Source of the DNA: Tetmemena sp. SeJ-2015
Taxonomy: Eukaryota > Ciliophora > Spirotrichea > Sporadotrichida > Oxytrichidae
DNA: 50,659 nt
NCBI GenBank assembly: GCA_027382625.1
Contig: JAJKFJ010022679.1
Location: forward strand, 1-50,659
Direction of reading: 5' to 3'
The notes beneath the pieces are model-generated. The model was not told the origin of the DNA. It made no database searches and worked only from the letters and a program-made list of their open reading frames with translations. The position numbers and the translations under genes were made by a program. How positions within the stretch are numbered: the stretch's first letter is position 1; the number at the start of each line of letters is the position of its first letter. This document shows, piece by piece, positions 22,870 to 34,905 of this stretch.

Positions 22870-25800
22870 TTAAGCTAGCTATTGGACCTCAGCTGCTATG
22901 TCGTTAATTTTTGCCAAGAAAATAGAGGCCTCTTAGTAGATGTCTTTATCCGTTGTGTACATCTCAATCAAGAGTGATTCCTTTTTCTTAACCAGTTCCA
23001 CAAATTTTTATATTTGGAGCTTTTGAATGTTCTGAAGAGTCTGTTGGCAATCCATTTAAGGATCAGCAGGAGAAAGAGATTTCTGCAAAATCCTGGTTAT
23101 CTAGTCAATCATTCCTTGCTGGGGGTTGATTTAGGTTTTGGAGGGAGCTGAGAAGTTAGGGTGATGCTGCTGCTTGCCATGAGCAAAAACCCGAGGGGGT
23201 GGGGGGAAAAACCCTGTCAACCAAAACTTGAGAGGGCAAGCCTCCAGTAGAAACAGTGCCAATTGATTCTTTGTCATCCACGCAGCTCTGATTCAATTGC
23301 TCTAGGTCTTCCTTCAAAATTAAATTAGAAAATCAAATAAAAACAATTATATATCGATAAAATAATTAACTAAGCAAGCAAGTAAAAACTCTTAGCAGTT
23401 AAAATAATTTTTGCAAAAAACTCGTTGGTCAAAATTTAAACATGTCTTCACTCCCTTTAATTATAACTTACAAAAGCAAATTAAAAATCACAAATTCTAG
23501 ATCTACTATAAATATTGATAAACTATGAGCTAAGTAATTTATTAAAAAGACTGAGTTTATAATGATTAAAAATATGTATGTTCATCAGAAGGAAAATGAA
23601 ATTAACTCAAATTATAAAATTTAATTCTTTAAATAAAGATCCTTCAAGACCTCAATCTTTTTGTCCTCTTCTAATTCTTCATCTTGGATGAGTCTCTATT
23701 CACCTTATACTCTCTCCTATCTCATCCTTGGTGTGGATTCTAAGATAAACTGCTCCACTATTTTAGAAGCACCACCATTCTCTCCCTTCTTTGCTTAACT
23801 GTCCATAGGCATTAACGACTCTCTCTCCTCTTCATAGTTCATTTCAAGCTCAGCAGCTATATTTTCTACTTCTGAGCTCATCTCAGAATCCTCGAAGTTT
23901 TCTCTATCAGTATCTTCTTCATCATAAGAAGGAGAAGCCTTTTTCTTTCTACCTTGTTTTTTCTTAGCTTTGGAAGTGTAGTCGCCTAAGTTTTCAGACA
24001 GATCTTCAGTCCCGTTTATCAAGTCAGCTTGGGCGCGTTCCACTCTCTGATAGTACTTCTGAGCATGGGATCTGATTTGAGCTCCAGTCCTTGTACCAAT
24101 GAAATCTTCAACTCTGCGCCAGTCTTTTCCAAAGAGTTTGATAGCTAATTAAAAGTTGGGGGGGGGACGGAAGTGCACCTCCCCCCTTTTTATGGCCAAA
24201 ATCGCCCAAAAATCGTCCATTTAAGCCAAAATCGGCCGAAAATGCCAAAAAAAGAGTTTTGCCTTAAAAAATTTTCCTTGAGGGTCAAATTCATGATTTC
24301 GATTTTTCCAAAAATTAACTCAAAATATGTTTCAAGTCAAATTTACCATTAAAATAACAGTTTAAAATTTAGGGGAACTTTGCGCGATAAGTGAAATCTA
24401 CCCTTCAGTATTTATTAATATTGCAGTTTTTAGACGTCCTCTCCATCTAAGAGATATCTTTCCTCGAATATATTTACTTACTGAAGAAGAATACGTCAAG
24501 CTAAGTTCAAAGTCAAGATACTTTCATATATTGCATTTTTTGGTCTTTTACTCTGGCTTTAACAAGAGAAGAGCTCATTGATACGGTTTTCTTAAAGATA
24601 GCATGCTTTATTTACTATTTTCACAATAACGTTGAAACTTCTTGGAAATTAATTGAAAGAACTTCTCACACCTATTTTGGATAATCATTTCTTAGTCTCA
24701 CTATTTAGAAGAAGAATATTTCGGAGTTTAAATGTTACTCATTCATTAAAAGGAGATGGTTTCCCAAAAACAAGAAATTATTGGTCAAAATAAGACTTAA
24801 TAACCAAAAAATAGATGATTTTTGGAAAAAATCGAAATCATGAAATTTGACCTCAATGAAATTTTTAAGGCCAAAAACTCTTAATTTTTTGGCATTTTCG
24901 GCCGATTTTGGCTATAATGGACCGATTTTGGCGATTTTGACCATAAAAGGGGGAGTCAGCTTCCAGATTCAAAGTTAATAAAAATGCTTATCAAAAGATA
25001 TTAAAAATTTAAATCTATAATTAGTTTGAAAACTTATGAAAGTATCCACTCATTAAAAGATTTGAATTTATCTAAAGCGGGCTTTTCAAATTATATTCTT
25101 CTTATTCATAGATTTAAACCCATAAATTTGAATTATTATGAAAGTAGAATGAATCTATAAATTTATTACAATTCTAAGGAGATAATCCCTGTTCAATTTA
25201 ATTGAAACTTTTTTCGTGATTTTAAAGTTGGAACGTGTAAAATCTTAAACTTTAGTTTTTGAGACTTTACTTAGTTTAAACATAAAGACTAAATTATAGG
25301 GCAGATAGGAATAAGTGATTTAGGAAATAAATTTCTTAAATTAAAAGTGAATTAAATAAGTGTTTTAGCTGATATCAAGTTCATTAATCAATTATAAAAC
25401 TAATTTAATGAAAATGGGTTTTGAGAAAAGCGAACTATCGCAGCAGCTGTTGCTGAAGAAAGGATCAAGACTATGTAAATTTGCGGAGATAATCGAAGTG
25501 AATAGAAATAGAGTTTTTCAAAACTATTAGCAAAGGTAAGTGAAAATATTTATAGCTCATTTTAATCAAGATCTTGTAGAGTGAATGCATGAACTAATAC
25601 AGTAAAAGCATAGCTGAATGCAACTACTCATATGTTAAACTAAAAGAGCAAAACTCTAGCAAGGACTCAAAATTTACAACTGAAGCAGAAGATGTCACTT
25701 ATTAGGACGCAAATACTTGTCAGCTGTCTTTGTCCAAGAAAAATTAATGTATATCTAAGATAATTTTCACGATAACGCATTCATATTTTAGCCATAATAT

Positions 25801-27394
25801 ATATCCAATAGAATGATGCAAATGCTTTATAAGACTACAATATCACTGTTTCATATCTTTCTTATGAAAGGAGTCTACTTTCTTTGAGTTTAATTTAATT
25901 AGAGGATTCGCTCTCATTTCTTAATTTTCTTATATAACTTACCTTGCATAAAGCGGATATGTTCCTGCCTGGTCCATCTTCCTGCAGTCTTGCCAATGCG
26001 ATCAGCCTAAGTCAGTTTCTTATATCTTCGCTTGGGCTGCTGATCCATCTCTGCCTAAGCGGCCTCTATCTCAGTCAGTTTTTTCAACTCCTCTAATCAT
26101 AAAATTACCAACTCATAAAGTTTAAAAGTAAATAAGTAATTTATTGAATGGGAGATTTTAATATGCGACTAACTATTCATAAGAATAGTTTTGCTTTGTG
26201 TAGGATCTCCTGGATCCAAAGACATGAGGCTTCTCCTACTCTTACTCTTACAAGGCACTGCTAAAATAAAAAATGTATCAAGAATTCAGAGCTAAGGTTA
26301 TGAGCAAGAGTTTGCTTAAGCTTAGCTTAGTTTTGAGGCAGCTCCTCAATGGAGTTTGAAAAGATATTTGAATTTGGAAGGTAATAAATAAAAATATGAC
26401 ATAAACAAACACTTAGATTATGATATTGATGAGGTTTGAGTTTATATCTTTCTGCACAAAAGATATATATCCTTTTCTCTCCATACTCGCATCTGATTAA
26501 GAATTCTCACAATTATTTTCAACCACTCTTTCGCCCTTAACAGCAGAACGTTGCTTTTAAGTCGTGGCTCTTGAAGAATGGTGAGAATCCACCTGCTAGG
26601 CTGAAGCCTTTGAAGCAGAGGGGTCAACTAATTGAAGAAGTGCTTGTATATAGTCACTAGCAGACCTTTGAGAATTTTCCTTTATCATCTGACTGTTTTA
26701 ATTTAAGGGTTTGAAAATCTTTGATTTCTAAGGCTAAAAATTTATTCAAGATACTAAAATAAATCCAAAAGCAATATAATTTGAATGCTCTACTTTTGAA
26801 TTGGAATCTATGGATGCAGTCAAGTTTTCGACTCTAAGGTTTGAGAGTTAGTTCATCTATCTTTCGAAGGAGGATACTTTAAGCCCCTCCTATCTGTCAG
26901 TGAATGAAGAGGAACCACCTCCCTGGCGAATATCTTTTCTCTTGGACTCTTAATTAAGGGTTTGAGTGAAACTTTAAGAATTCTTATTTTAAAATGGCGA
27001 TCTGTTCAAGGCAGAGGATTTCCTAGTACTTTCTCTCAATTTTCTATCACTCTATACCGGCGAGTGAGATTTAACCCTACTAGACCCAATCTATAATAGA
27101 ATAAGATTCGTCTTATTGATCTAGTTCTTTGCTTGAGACTGAGATTTCTAGTTTGAAGTGGGATTATTCAAGTAAGGCTGTTGCTTAATTGGAGTTCTGA
27201 GTTATGACGAGAGAGCATCTAATTATAAATAAAGCAAACTCGCAAAAATTAAACAATAAATATAATTTTGTACCAGTCCTCTGACAATTTCTCTGATTTT
27301 CACCTTTTACTCTGGAATTCTAATCCAAGAATTCAAATAACTCGTCCTCCTTTCGCATAGGATGACTTTTATTTGCTTGATTGAGTGCTCCCAT
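22870..27394 (-). CDS. SHAQKY-class MYB/SANT protein with many IESs
   Basis: Single MYB repeat of the SHAQKYF type, expected to bind DNA. Once the 24145-25942 interruption is removed the domain reads GRWTRQEHIRFMQAIKLFGK, DWRRVEDFIGTRTGAQIRSH and AQKYYQRVERAQ. From ATG 27394-27392 (MGALNQANKSHPMRKEDELF) the N-terminus is Ser/Asn/Gln-rich. Five short IESs (27225-27267, 26705-26782, 26369-26427, 26263-26293, 26097-26172) rejoin in frame. After the MYB domain come an acidic/Lys-rich region, an IES (23318-23647) and a coiled segment (QKFVELVKKKESLLIEMYTT, IFLAKINDIAAEVQQLA). One homopolymer shift lies near 23190. No in-frame TGA was found before the next gene, so the 3' end is provisional. Confidence 0.8.
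23318..23647. other. IES, 8-bp pointer TCCTTCAA
   Basis: 330 bp flanked by TCCTTCAA at 23310-23317 and 23640-23647. The join gives KIEVLKEDLEQLNQSCVDD in frame. Confidence 0.8.
24145..25942. other. 1.8-kb interruption of the MYB domain with GT-AG borders
   Basis: On the minus strand it starts GTAAGTT after CAAG and ends TTAATTAG before CTATC, giving CAA GCT ATC (MQAIKLFGKDW). The borders are those of an intron, but introns elsewhere in the window are mostly 31-86 nt. The simplest reading is a short intron enlarged by one or more germline-only insertions, including the foldback element at 24169-24964. Confidence 0.6.
24169..24964. mobile_element. foldback (long-TIR) element, about 0.8 kb
   Basis: The left arm (24169-24315) and the reverse complement of the right arm (about 24820-24964) are clearly the same sequence. 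Both start GGAAG, then CTCCCCC, TTTTATGG, and share AGCCAAAATCGGCCGAAAAT and TGATTTCGATTTTT. Identity is roughly 85 percent by eye over about 145 bp, with small indels. The middle 500 bp is AT-rich with no protein frame. It is MITE-like and non-autonomous; superfamily unknown. A G run at 24158-24166 can pair with the C run at 24181-24186. No target duplication was recognised. Confidence 0.7.
26097..26172. other. IES, pointer CTAA
   Basis: 76 bp flanked by CTAA at 26093-26096 and 26169-26172. The join gives YEQLEELKKLTEIEAAQ in frame. Confidence 0.65.
26263..26293. other. IES, pointer GCT
   Basis: 31 bp flanked by GCT at 26260-26262 and 26291-26293. The join gives HNLSSALQEQEQEKPHV in frame with the next segment. 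Confidence 0.55.
26369..26427. other. IES, pointer GATATT
   Basis: 59 bp flanked by GATATT at 26363-26368 and 26422-26427. The join gives NLINIFSNSIEELPQNQ in frame. Confidence 0.7.
26705..26782. other. IES, pointer TAATTT
   Basis: 78 bp flanked by TAATTT at 26699-26704 and 26777-26782. It removes a TGA and gives VEHSNQNSQMIKENSQRS in frame. Confidence 0.7.
27225..27267. other. IES, pointer TAATT
   Basis: 43 bp flanked by TAATT at 27220-27224 and 27263-27267. The join gives QRTGTKLDALSSQLRTP in frame. Confidence 0.65.
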
Positions 27395-28089
27395 TTAGCA
27401 ATTTTGGACTGTTTGTGGTTGATTATGAGATATTTTCTGTTTCTTGAAGTTTTAGTTTAGTGTAACTGATGCTAGAGTGGTTGCTTTGAGAGTCCTCTTG
27501 GTTAAAATCTTGGAGTTTTAACCCTCACTCCTTTAGTTTTGTCCTTTCCGAGCTTGTGAAGCATTAAGAAATAACTACAATGAAGGATTAATTAATAGAT
27601 TGCTTTTTTTTTTTTTTTTTTTTTTTTTTGGGTCTTAAAACAGAAAAGGGAAGTTGAAAAATTACCAAAAGTACTTCTTTCTGTTATATAACTTTAAGAT
27701 AAAAAAATTTTTTATTTTCATTCTTATTTTATGGAAAACTGAAAAGGAGAAAGGGAAAATTTTATAAAAAGGGGCTTCTTAATTAATAACTTAAAAAAAA
27801 AAAAACCTATTTTTAAGTAATGAAAAATATTTTTAACCTTTTGGTCAAAAAACCCAAGGAAAAGTAAAATTCTCCTTTTTTTTGGGGGCCCAAAAAATTT
27901 TAGTTTAAATAGTCTGTGTTTAAAGAGAGTGTTTTTTGGCTTTATTAATTATAATTGTGGGCGCTAAACAAATTTGAATTAAAGCAAACCCAAGACCCAT
28001 AAAAAATGGGAAAAGAATTTAAAATAAAATATAAAAAATTTAAAAATTTAATTCTTTAATTTCCCTTTTCCAGAAAAGGAATAAATTTT
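27395..28089. other. low-complexity intergenic tract with 27-T run
   Basis: Between two minus-strand genes. It contains a T run at 27604-27630, several A/T/G homopolymers and a near-perfect palindrome at 27878-27897 (T6 G3, 2 bp, C3 A6). No coding signal. The density of homopolymers suggests poor consensus quality as well as real low complexity. Confidence 0.5.
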
Positions 28090-31000
28090 GTAATTGTTCT
28101 ATAATTTTCAAAAATGCTTTTTCTTCCCTTTACTAAGAGTATTTGTAGGCTAACTTTAACCTCTCTATAGCTTGCTTATAGGTATTGATGAGCGTCTCCT
28201 GTTTTGGCTGGAGGTTGAAATTTGTCAAATTAGATCTGAGCAACATCAAATGTATCAACAATACAAAGATAAATTCACCCTATTAAAACTTATTTCTACA
28301 ATAGCTGTATATTTTAAGGCCACAAGATTGATCCGATCCTAGAAGAAGCTTGATTCGCATTTTGCTGATTCTGAATAGCCACACTCCAAACTCTCCACTC
28401 TTTTTCGTATCTCCCCCACTCCTCAATGTCGCTTTTGTACTGCTCCATCATAACTCTCAAGATTTCTCTTTATCTTTCAATTGACTATATCTATCTACTT
28501 GCGCCATTTGCTTTACTTTGATTTTCAGTTTGCTCTTTGATAACTGGCTCAGATTAAATTTGAGATCTGTTGATTTCCATTTGATTGAACTCTTGGCTTC
28601 TCTTCTCAGAGTTGATCATAGTGTCTGATGCAAAAGATAAAATTAGAAATTAACACTTATAGCAATAGTAGACTCTTATATGGTGTTTTCTTAAGTGATA
28701 ATAGATGTCTTTAAGAAAATAGCATTCTCTGGATTAACTTTATCAACTGCCTCCTTCTTGAGTGTAAGAGTGTTGAATTAAAAAGGAACAAGAATTTTAC
28801 TTTCCTTGTCTAAAGCGAATGCCTAAGTTTTCAAGAAGGGATTCACAGGGCCAGCAATTTCATTGTTTAACAACTCTAAATTCAGAACTGTTGAGTTATT
28901 CTAGATACTCTAGTTTCCCAGAATGCGATCTTCCTCCAAAGTCAATTTCCTGCTTTTGGAGGTATGCTTGCCTAAGCGGAAGGATTTTTGGCCCTTTCCA
29001 AAATGATAAAGTCTCTCAGTATCCGGTGCTAAAACCTACTTTTATCCATCGGAGTGTTTGCAAGTATTAGATATTTGAAATTATAATTTTATGTTATAAA
29101 AGAGGATTGAAATATTTTTTCTTAAATGTGAATTTAATTTTTTGTGTTGCAGAATAACCTTTTAAAAATAAAGATATAATTTTTTAAGCTATTTTGAAGA
29201 AATAAATTAGACATGATAATTAAATATAAAGTTTTAATGTCTAAATATTTTATATTTAGTAATATTGATATTAAGAGCTGAGCTTATCATACCATGATCG
29301 ATGTCCTTAGGTTGATCTATTTTTACCAAAAGAGTCTACGTCAGTTTTACAGGTCCAGGGCCTCCAAAAGAAGCATTATGCAAAGTTTATCCTCCATCTT
29401 TGATATTAAACCTACTAGTCTTGTTTCTGCTCTGAAGGGGTTACTCCCCTCTATGGTAATCTTGATAACGTTGGGGCTATTGTAAGTTAAAGTTTTCAGA
29501 GGCTTCTGTAAAGTTTCGAATATCATAATCAGTAGCAAAAATATCTTCAATAGTATGCTTGACTCGATTGCTTGGCTCAACACTTTTGGAACCTATCCCT
29601 CTTTGGGAGAGTTAGAAGCCAGAAGCTTGCTCGCTTCTAGGAATTTCATTTCCTTAAACCTTTATCAAATGATGCTACTAGTCATTAAGTTTAGCATTTA
29701 GTCTGCTATGTGTTAAATTTATTGGAATCAGTCTATTTAGAGGAGGCTAAGATTTCGTGGTTTAGGGGAGCATGTATTTAACTTAAATCTCTCTAGGCTT
29801 TGGAATTATTGAATAGGGAACTTCTAAGCTGGAGGGTTTCAGAATAGATTTAAGACCTGAGGTATTTTTGGGTGTTATTTCCAATTTCTTAGGAAATTAT
29901 GAACCTTAAGCAATCTGGCTTCCACTATCTTAAAAGTTTGTTTAGACCTATAAGTTTGAGTCATTCTAGAATCTATAGCCCTCAGGTATTTGATCTTGCA
30001 CTCTCGAGTCAAGTGAATGATATTGATTTAAGTTGTACTTTGAACCATGGATCTAGCCGTTTTATCTACTGCTCAATCTTCCTGAGTCTTTATGAGAAGG
30101 TGTCATCTTCGAGGAGGGCTTGGATACAAACCCATCTTGAAATGTTTGCCTCATAGTGTTCCTAGTTTGGAATCGGTTGCTTTAATCCGCCAAATGGCTA
30201 AGAAAAAAATCTACTCTATATGATTTAAAGTGTAACTAAGATCGTTAGGTTGCTAATCCTCTTTTATTTTCCTTTTGGTATACAGTTCCTTGATATTCTA
30301 CTAAGCATAAAAAGACTGGTTCATTTAAGATTAAGAGCAAATTTATTTAATTGAAGTTTAAAAGATGTCTTAGCCTTCAGCTGAGCAAGGCGGTTTGCTG
30401 ATTATTTTATCTGATTCCTTGTATGAATAAGAGCTTGGCTTGGATCTACTATAAGAGAATTTTCAACAACCTTAATTTCTTATCTCTGCTATAGCTTCGG
30501 TAGCTTTAGTTTAGATCTTCGATCATAAATCTCCTTCAAATGTATTTCTCGAGTGCTATTACCCTTTTTGAAGATAGACATCATACTATTCCTGACGCCA
30601 CTCCCTTAACTGCTTCCATTGGGACTGAAATGATCTCTAAACTCATCTCGATTGTTTATTTTATGAAGCTTGAGTAGGTTTTAACTATCACGAAGTTGCT
30701 ACTCATCACCTTAGTTTTCCATTATGCTTTAAGCTTTAAAGGAAAATTTGATATAAATTAACTTATCGTTGCCTTCTCTCTTTTTTGATGGACAGTGATG
30801 AGGAGAGACCTCCTCGAATCGCGCTAGGTGAGTTGTTATTTTTGCCTTCTGGACTTATCCTTAACGACTGTTGCTTATTTTACATTTTGGAATATATTTC
30901 AGGCTCAAATTGATAAAGAGTAGTCTTAAACCAAGTTTTATTCAATTGATCCACTTCTTCGATAACTTTACTCTATGCTTTAGGAGGATAGGTGGGCACT

Positions 31001-31869
31001 GAGATATTCATATCCTCTTTATTCTTCTTTATTTTTATATCTTCCATTGTTATTGCTTTCTTTGCTTTTTCTTTCTCTAAGTTGGTAACTTAGATTTAGT
31101 GCTCCTTCCTAGTTTGCTTTTTCTCTTTAGTAGTCCAAGGGCTTTATAAGTTGAATCTTGAATTATTTTTCTTCCCTAACTGCACCTGCTCCTGATATGC
31201 TGCTAATTTTTTATTCCTTCCTTTTTTAAGTAGAGAATTTAAATATCAAATTTATTAAAAAAATAGGTATTAATTGTGTTTTATAAACAAATTATGGAGT
31301 TTTTTATTGAGATTGAAGAAATATAATTTAACTATAAAACATTCTCTCTTTATATCTCAATACTCTATTCTATCAATAGCAAATTAAGTCTTTATTTGAA
31401 ATGATAAGTAGATGGTGTTGAAGTTAGTATGAAGGTTAGTCCCCTGTAGTGGATTCCACCATCCATCCACCTAGCTGCTTCCATGTCCACTTCTAAACAA
31501 AGCATCTCCTGCTCTACCTGCGCCACCAGGAAGCTTTAAATTAGTGCTCAGACTATTCAGGTTTCTTTAATTAACGCTAACTATATTAAAATCCATTAGT
31601 CGAGCATAAATGCAAGGATACTTTCTAATCTTAATATCAATTTGTACCTTGAGGTTTCTTGAAGATAGGTTCTGGGGAGTATTGAGGTGAATTCCCGCTC
31701 TTATTCATAAATTCATAATCAAGATTAAAATAAAGCAGCTCTCTGAGTTGTAGTCGTGCACATAGAGCTTGGTGCGGTTTGTCATAGGAGACTCCCCCAG
31801 CTCCTATTAATTTCGCGTCTGTTACTCTAACTGAACAGCGTTCATTTTATTCTGCTTTTCTGCTATCAT
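28090..31869 (-). CDS. long, largely disordered protein of unknown function
   Basis: Not recognised. ATG 31869-31867 gives MIAEKQNKMNAVQLEQQTRN, then ELLYFNLDYEFMNKSG. Coding-like blocks on the same strand continue almost to 28090. They include a Lys-rich block ending in MEDIKIKKNKEDMNISVPTY, then WFKTTLYQFEPEIYSKM, EIHLKEIYDRRSKLKLP, PKNTSGLKSILKPSSLEVPY, VKHTIEDIFATDYDIRNF and a coiled YKQAIERLKLAYKYSQQ near the end. Several AT-rich gaps (e.g. 31220-31380, 29090-29280, 28630-28680, about 28210-28310) are probable IESs whose pointers were not all resolved. The stop was not located in the low-complexity DNA at 28000-28100. Treating all blocks as one gene is an inference from common strand and style; it could be two genes. 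Confidence 0.5.
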
Positions 31870-32050
31870 ATTTTAATTAAATCTGTACAAAAAATGATGA
31901 TGATGATTTAAAGCTACCTTTAAAATTAATTAAAGAAGAATTTCACTTTACTAAATTTCTTTAATTATATAAAGTGAGAGGATTATTGTTGAAGTAGTTT
32001 TAAGTTTAGATAATAAATTAAGAGAGTAATAAATAATCTGAGTAATAAAT

Positions 32051-32827
32051 ATGTCAAGAAAGTACTTCGATAAGCTGATGACTGGAACTGGAGTTTCTGG
32101 CAAAAAGGTCACCTCTAAGTTTGGAGAAACCCTCATGAAAAATATGGGATGGGATCAGTAAGTTCAAAAAATATATTTTTATATATTCTTATAATGAATT
32201 AAACCTACTTTATTAAAGTTCAGTGTCTTTTTAATTTGTTTAGTGGTAAAGGCCTGGGTAAGAAGGAATCAGGAGAGACAGAAGTTATTCAAATCAAGCG
32301 CCGAGATGAGGGTCTGGGTCTTGGCTAGGAGAATCAGAGCCCCGCAGCTACTTTCAAGTGGAGTGACCAATTTTGGGTGAATATGTACAACACCGCAGCC
32401 AGCAAGTTCAAGGGAGAGCACAAGAAATCGGATTTAAAGTCCTCTAAGAGCTCCAAAAAGAGAAAGGACTCCAGTGTCTCAACATCTGCAGATAAAAAGA
32501 AGAAGAAATAAAAGAGAGAGGTCAGTTCAGACTCAGACAGCAGCGATGGAGAGTTCGATGGAAACCTATTCATACAGAAGAGTTCAATTTCTCTAGTCAG
32601 CAAGGCAATTAAGAAGGTGGACAGTGAGAAAGAAAGAAGGGGATAAAAAGAAGCCAAAGAAGGAACAGAAGAGTGAGAAGAGCTAGGAGAAGAAGAGCAA
32701 GAGAAGAGATAGCATCGCTAGCAGACTTAGAAGCAGATCTCCCTCACTCTGCCACCAAACTTTGGGATTGGGAGCCACTGGCAGAAGAAGCAGACTTAAT
32801 AGCACTGTCTCTGAAAAGTAGCAATGA
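32051..32827 (+). CDS. G-patch protein, GPATCH4-like
   Basis: G-patch proteins bind and activate DEAH-box RNA helicases; GPATCH4 is nucleolar. ATG 32051 starts MSRKYFDKLMTGTGVSGKK. The G-patch reads FGETLMKNMGWD/GKGLGKKESGETEVI and RDEGLGLGQ across an intron at 32158-32243 (GTAAGT...TTTAG). The following FKWSDQFWVNMYNTAASKFK matches the conserved W-containing motif after the G-patch in GPATCH4, which separates it from PINX1. The C-terminus is Lys/Ser-rich and, after a one-base shift at the A run near 32646, basic and Arg/Ser-rich (KRRDSIASRLRSRSPS), ending at TGA 32825-32827. Confidence 0.75.
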
Positions 32828-33427
32828 CGAGCTGTGGATTGGACTTGACAAAGCAATAATTAATTAAAAGCAATTGAAATATAAGGAAAGATTATGATTA
32901 TGTTTTTAGTTCATAAGAGTATTTAACCAACTCCAATATAATTAAAGTAGTTTTATTTAAAATTTTTGGAACTTAATGTGACTATGCCCCTGTTACTCTG
33001 AAATTTCCTCAAAAATTGGTTTTTTAATTTGGGGGATTTTTTTCCTCCCCTCTTAAGTATTTTTAAGTTTAGTTTCTTGATTTCCTCTCCTTCTTAAATT
33101 AAAAATTGCTAAAATATATTTATTTTTTTTAAATTTTCTTAAATTGGAAAGTACAATTTTTTGTTTTTAATTCGCGTAAACTTGATCCCATAAATAAGCT
33201 AGAGGGCGCTGCTGAGGGCTTATTAGCATTCAATAAACAATATTAAAAAAATTTATTTTTAAGAAGGAAAAAAATTTTTTTTTTTACCAATTATATCTAT
33301 GATAATTTAATTTAAAAAAGAATGAAGAAAATTAAATACACCACTTTAGAAAATAAATATAGAAAACAATGATATATGAAAAAACAAAGCACATAATAGA
33401 CAAAGCTATAAATATATTGATCCCTCC
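32828..33427. other. intergenic, AT-rich, nothing recognised
   Basis: 600 bp with long A/T runs between two plus-strand genes. No RNA gene or repeat was recognised. Confidence 0.5.
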
Positions 33428-34755
33428 ATGATCTTTCTGGAGATCAGCGCCCTCATTTTACTCTCGGTTAAACTCAAATGCTCTTGCAAACCAATTACAC
33501 TTGAACTATCTGCGCACTTTCAGTTCTTGGATGCTTGCTGGTTTATTTTTGCCTTATCACGAACTTCAGTCTTTTTAAAAAATGCAGGAAGAGAGATACT
33601 CTATACTCCAAGATTCTATGCTGCAAGCTGGCTCACAAGATAAGAGAAAAAGGTTTTCAGCAAAGAGTTAAGAATACAGTGCTCCTGATAAATATTCTGA
33701 TTGCCATAGTCATAACTGTGATCTCCCAAAAAACTGTGAATGAGGAGGTGAAGGTGAGCGATACTCTAACTAACGAGGATGCGACAGAAATGCGGCAGAC
33801 GATATCCCTAGTGAACTTTGTATTCTGGATGATGCTTCTTTATGATTTGGTGTTAGGCTGTCTCAAATTGGCACTCATTCTATTCTTTCTAATCTCCTTC
33901 TCTCCCTGTATCATACTCTATGTAACAAGACAACAGAATGTCAATTAGGAAATGAGTTCTCTAGATTAGTCCTAGCTGGCAAATTTGGGTAACAGAAGCA
34001 CTCTAGGTTTAGTTTAGGCAGTGAAGCCAAATTAGTAAATCACCCAAAGCCAGCTTAAGCACATCCTCCACTCTATTTTCTTTCAGAGGAAGGAGACCTA
34101 TAAAGTCAATCCACATGATAAATTAAGGTTAGATTAAGAGAAGGAGAAGGAGATCTGCTCTATTTGCTTGGAGGTATTCTAGGAGACAGATGAAATCGTG
34201 CGATTGAATTGTGACGAGGGTCATATCTTCCACATCGCTTGTATCGAAGGGTGGGCCATGACTAATAACACCTGTCCTTTGTGTAGGAAGAATTTGCTAG
34301 AGGTGAAGGATCTGAGGCTGGAGAATTTTGAACAAGATCTACATGGGTTGAGCATGGAAAGAATGCTAGCTCGTCCCTAGGTTGGTGGTTCAATCCAAAG
34401 GGAGTAGGAAATGAGTTTCTAGATGGAGATAGACAGAAGAATGAGAGAGCCTGTTTTTCACGAAAGAGAAATATATCCTGAGGTGGGGGAGTCTTTGAGG
34501 AGCTCTATTTCACTAAGATGGAACAATGGAACAACAATGAATAGTCAAAATAGACATCTCTTAGCGCTTTAGTCCAAAAGAAGAAAGCATGCAAGAGCAC
34601 TAGAGGCGGCAGCAGCAAAGAATAACTCCCCTCATCTATAAAAGGATTTGTAAGGGCCACAGAATACTTAATTTGAAGATAATAAGAAAAGCTAGGATAT
34701 TAGGAGAACTAAAAAACATAAAGTATTGCAAAGTTGTTCATAGTAATTCCAATGA
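33428..34755 (+). CDS. membrane RING-H2 finger protein (probable E3 ubiquitin ligase)
   Basis: Predicted membrane-anchored E3 ligase. The N-terminal third is hydrophobic: MIFLEISALILLSV, then (after a one-base shift at the A run near 33585) INILIAIVITVISQK and a long FWMMLLYDLVLGCLKLALIL segment, so several membrane helices. The RING is at about 34156-34290: CSICLEV, then NCDEGHIFHIAC and CPLCRKN, giving C-C-C-H-H-C-C-C in RING-H2 spacing. A Met/Arg/Gln-rich tail runs to TGA 34753-34755. Substrate unknown. Confidence 0.8.
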
Positions 34756-34905
34756 ATAAATTATGCTTATTCTTTCAAATTATTTATTAGTGGAAATATC
34801 AATTTTGTGAATTTAGAATTAATTAATGAAGAGTATTTTTGTACAATAAAAATGATAATCCGCTATATTTTTGTAATATAACAGCCCAAATAAAATCTAA
34901 GGCAA

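Noticed and set aside
28819..30156. Plus-strand frames at 28819-29070, 29294-29485 and 29899-30156
   Set aside because: The minus strand gives longer Q-containing frames (e.g. KHTSKSRKLTLEEDRILGNQ) continuing across all three.
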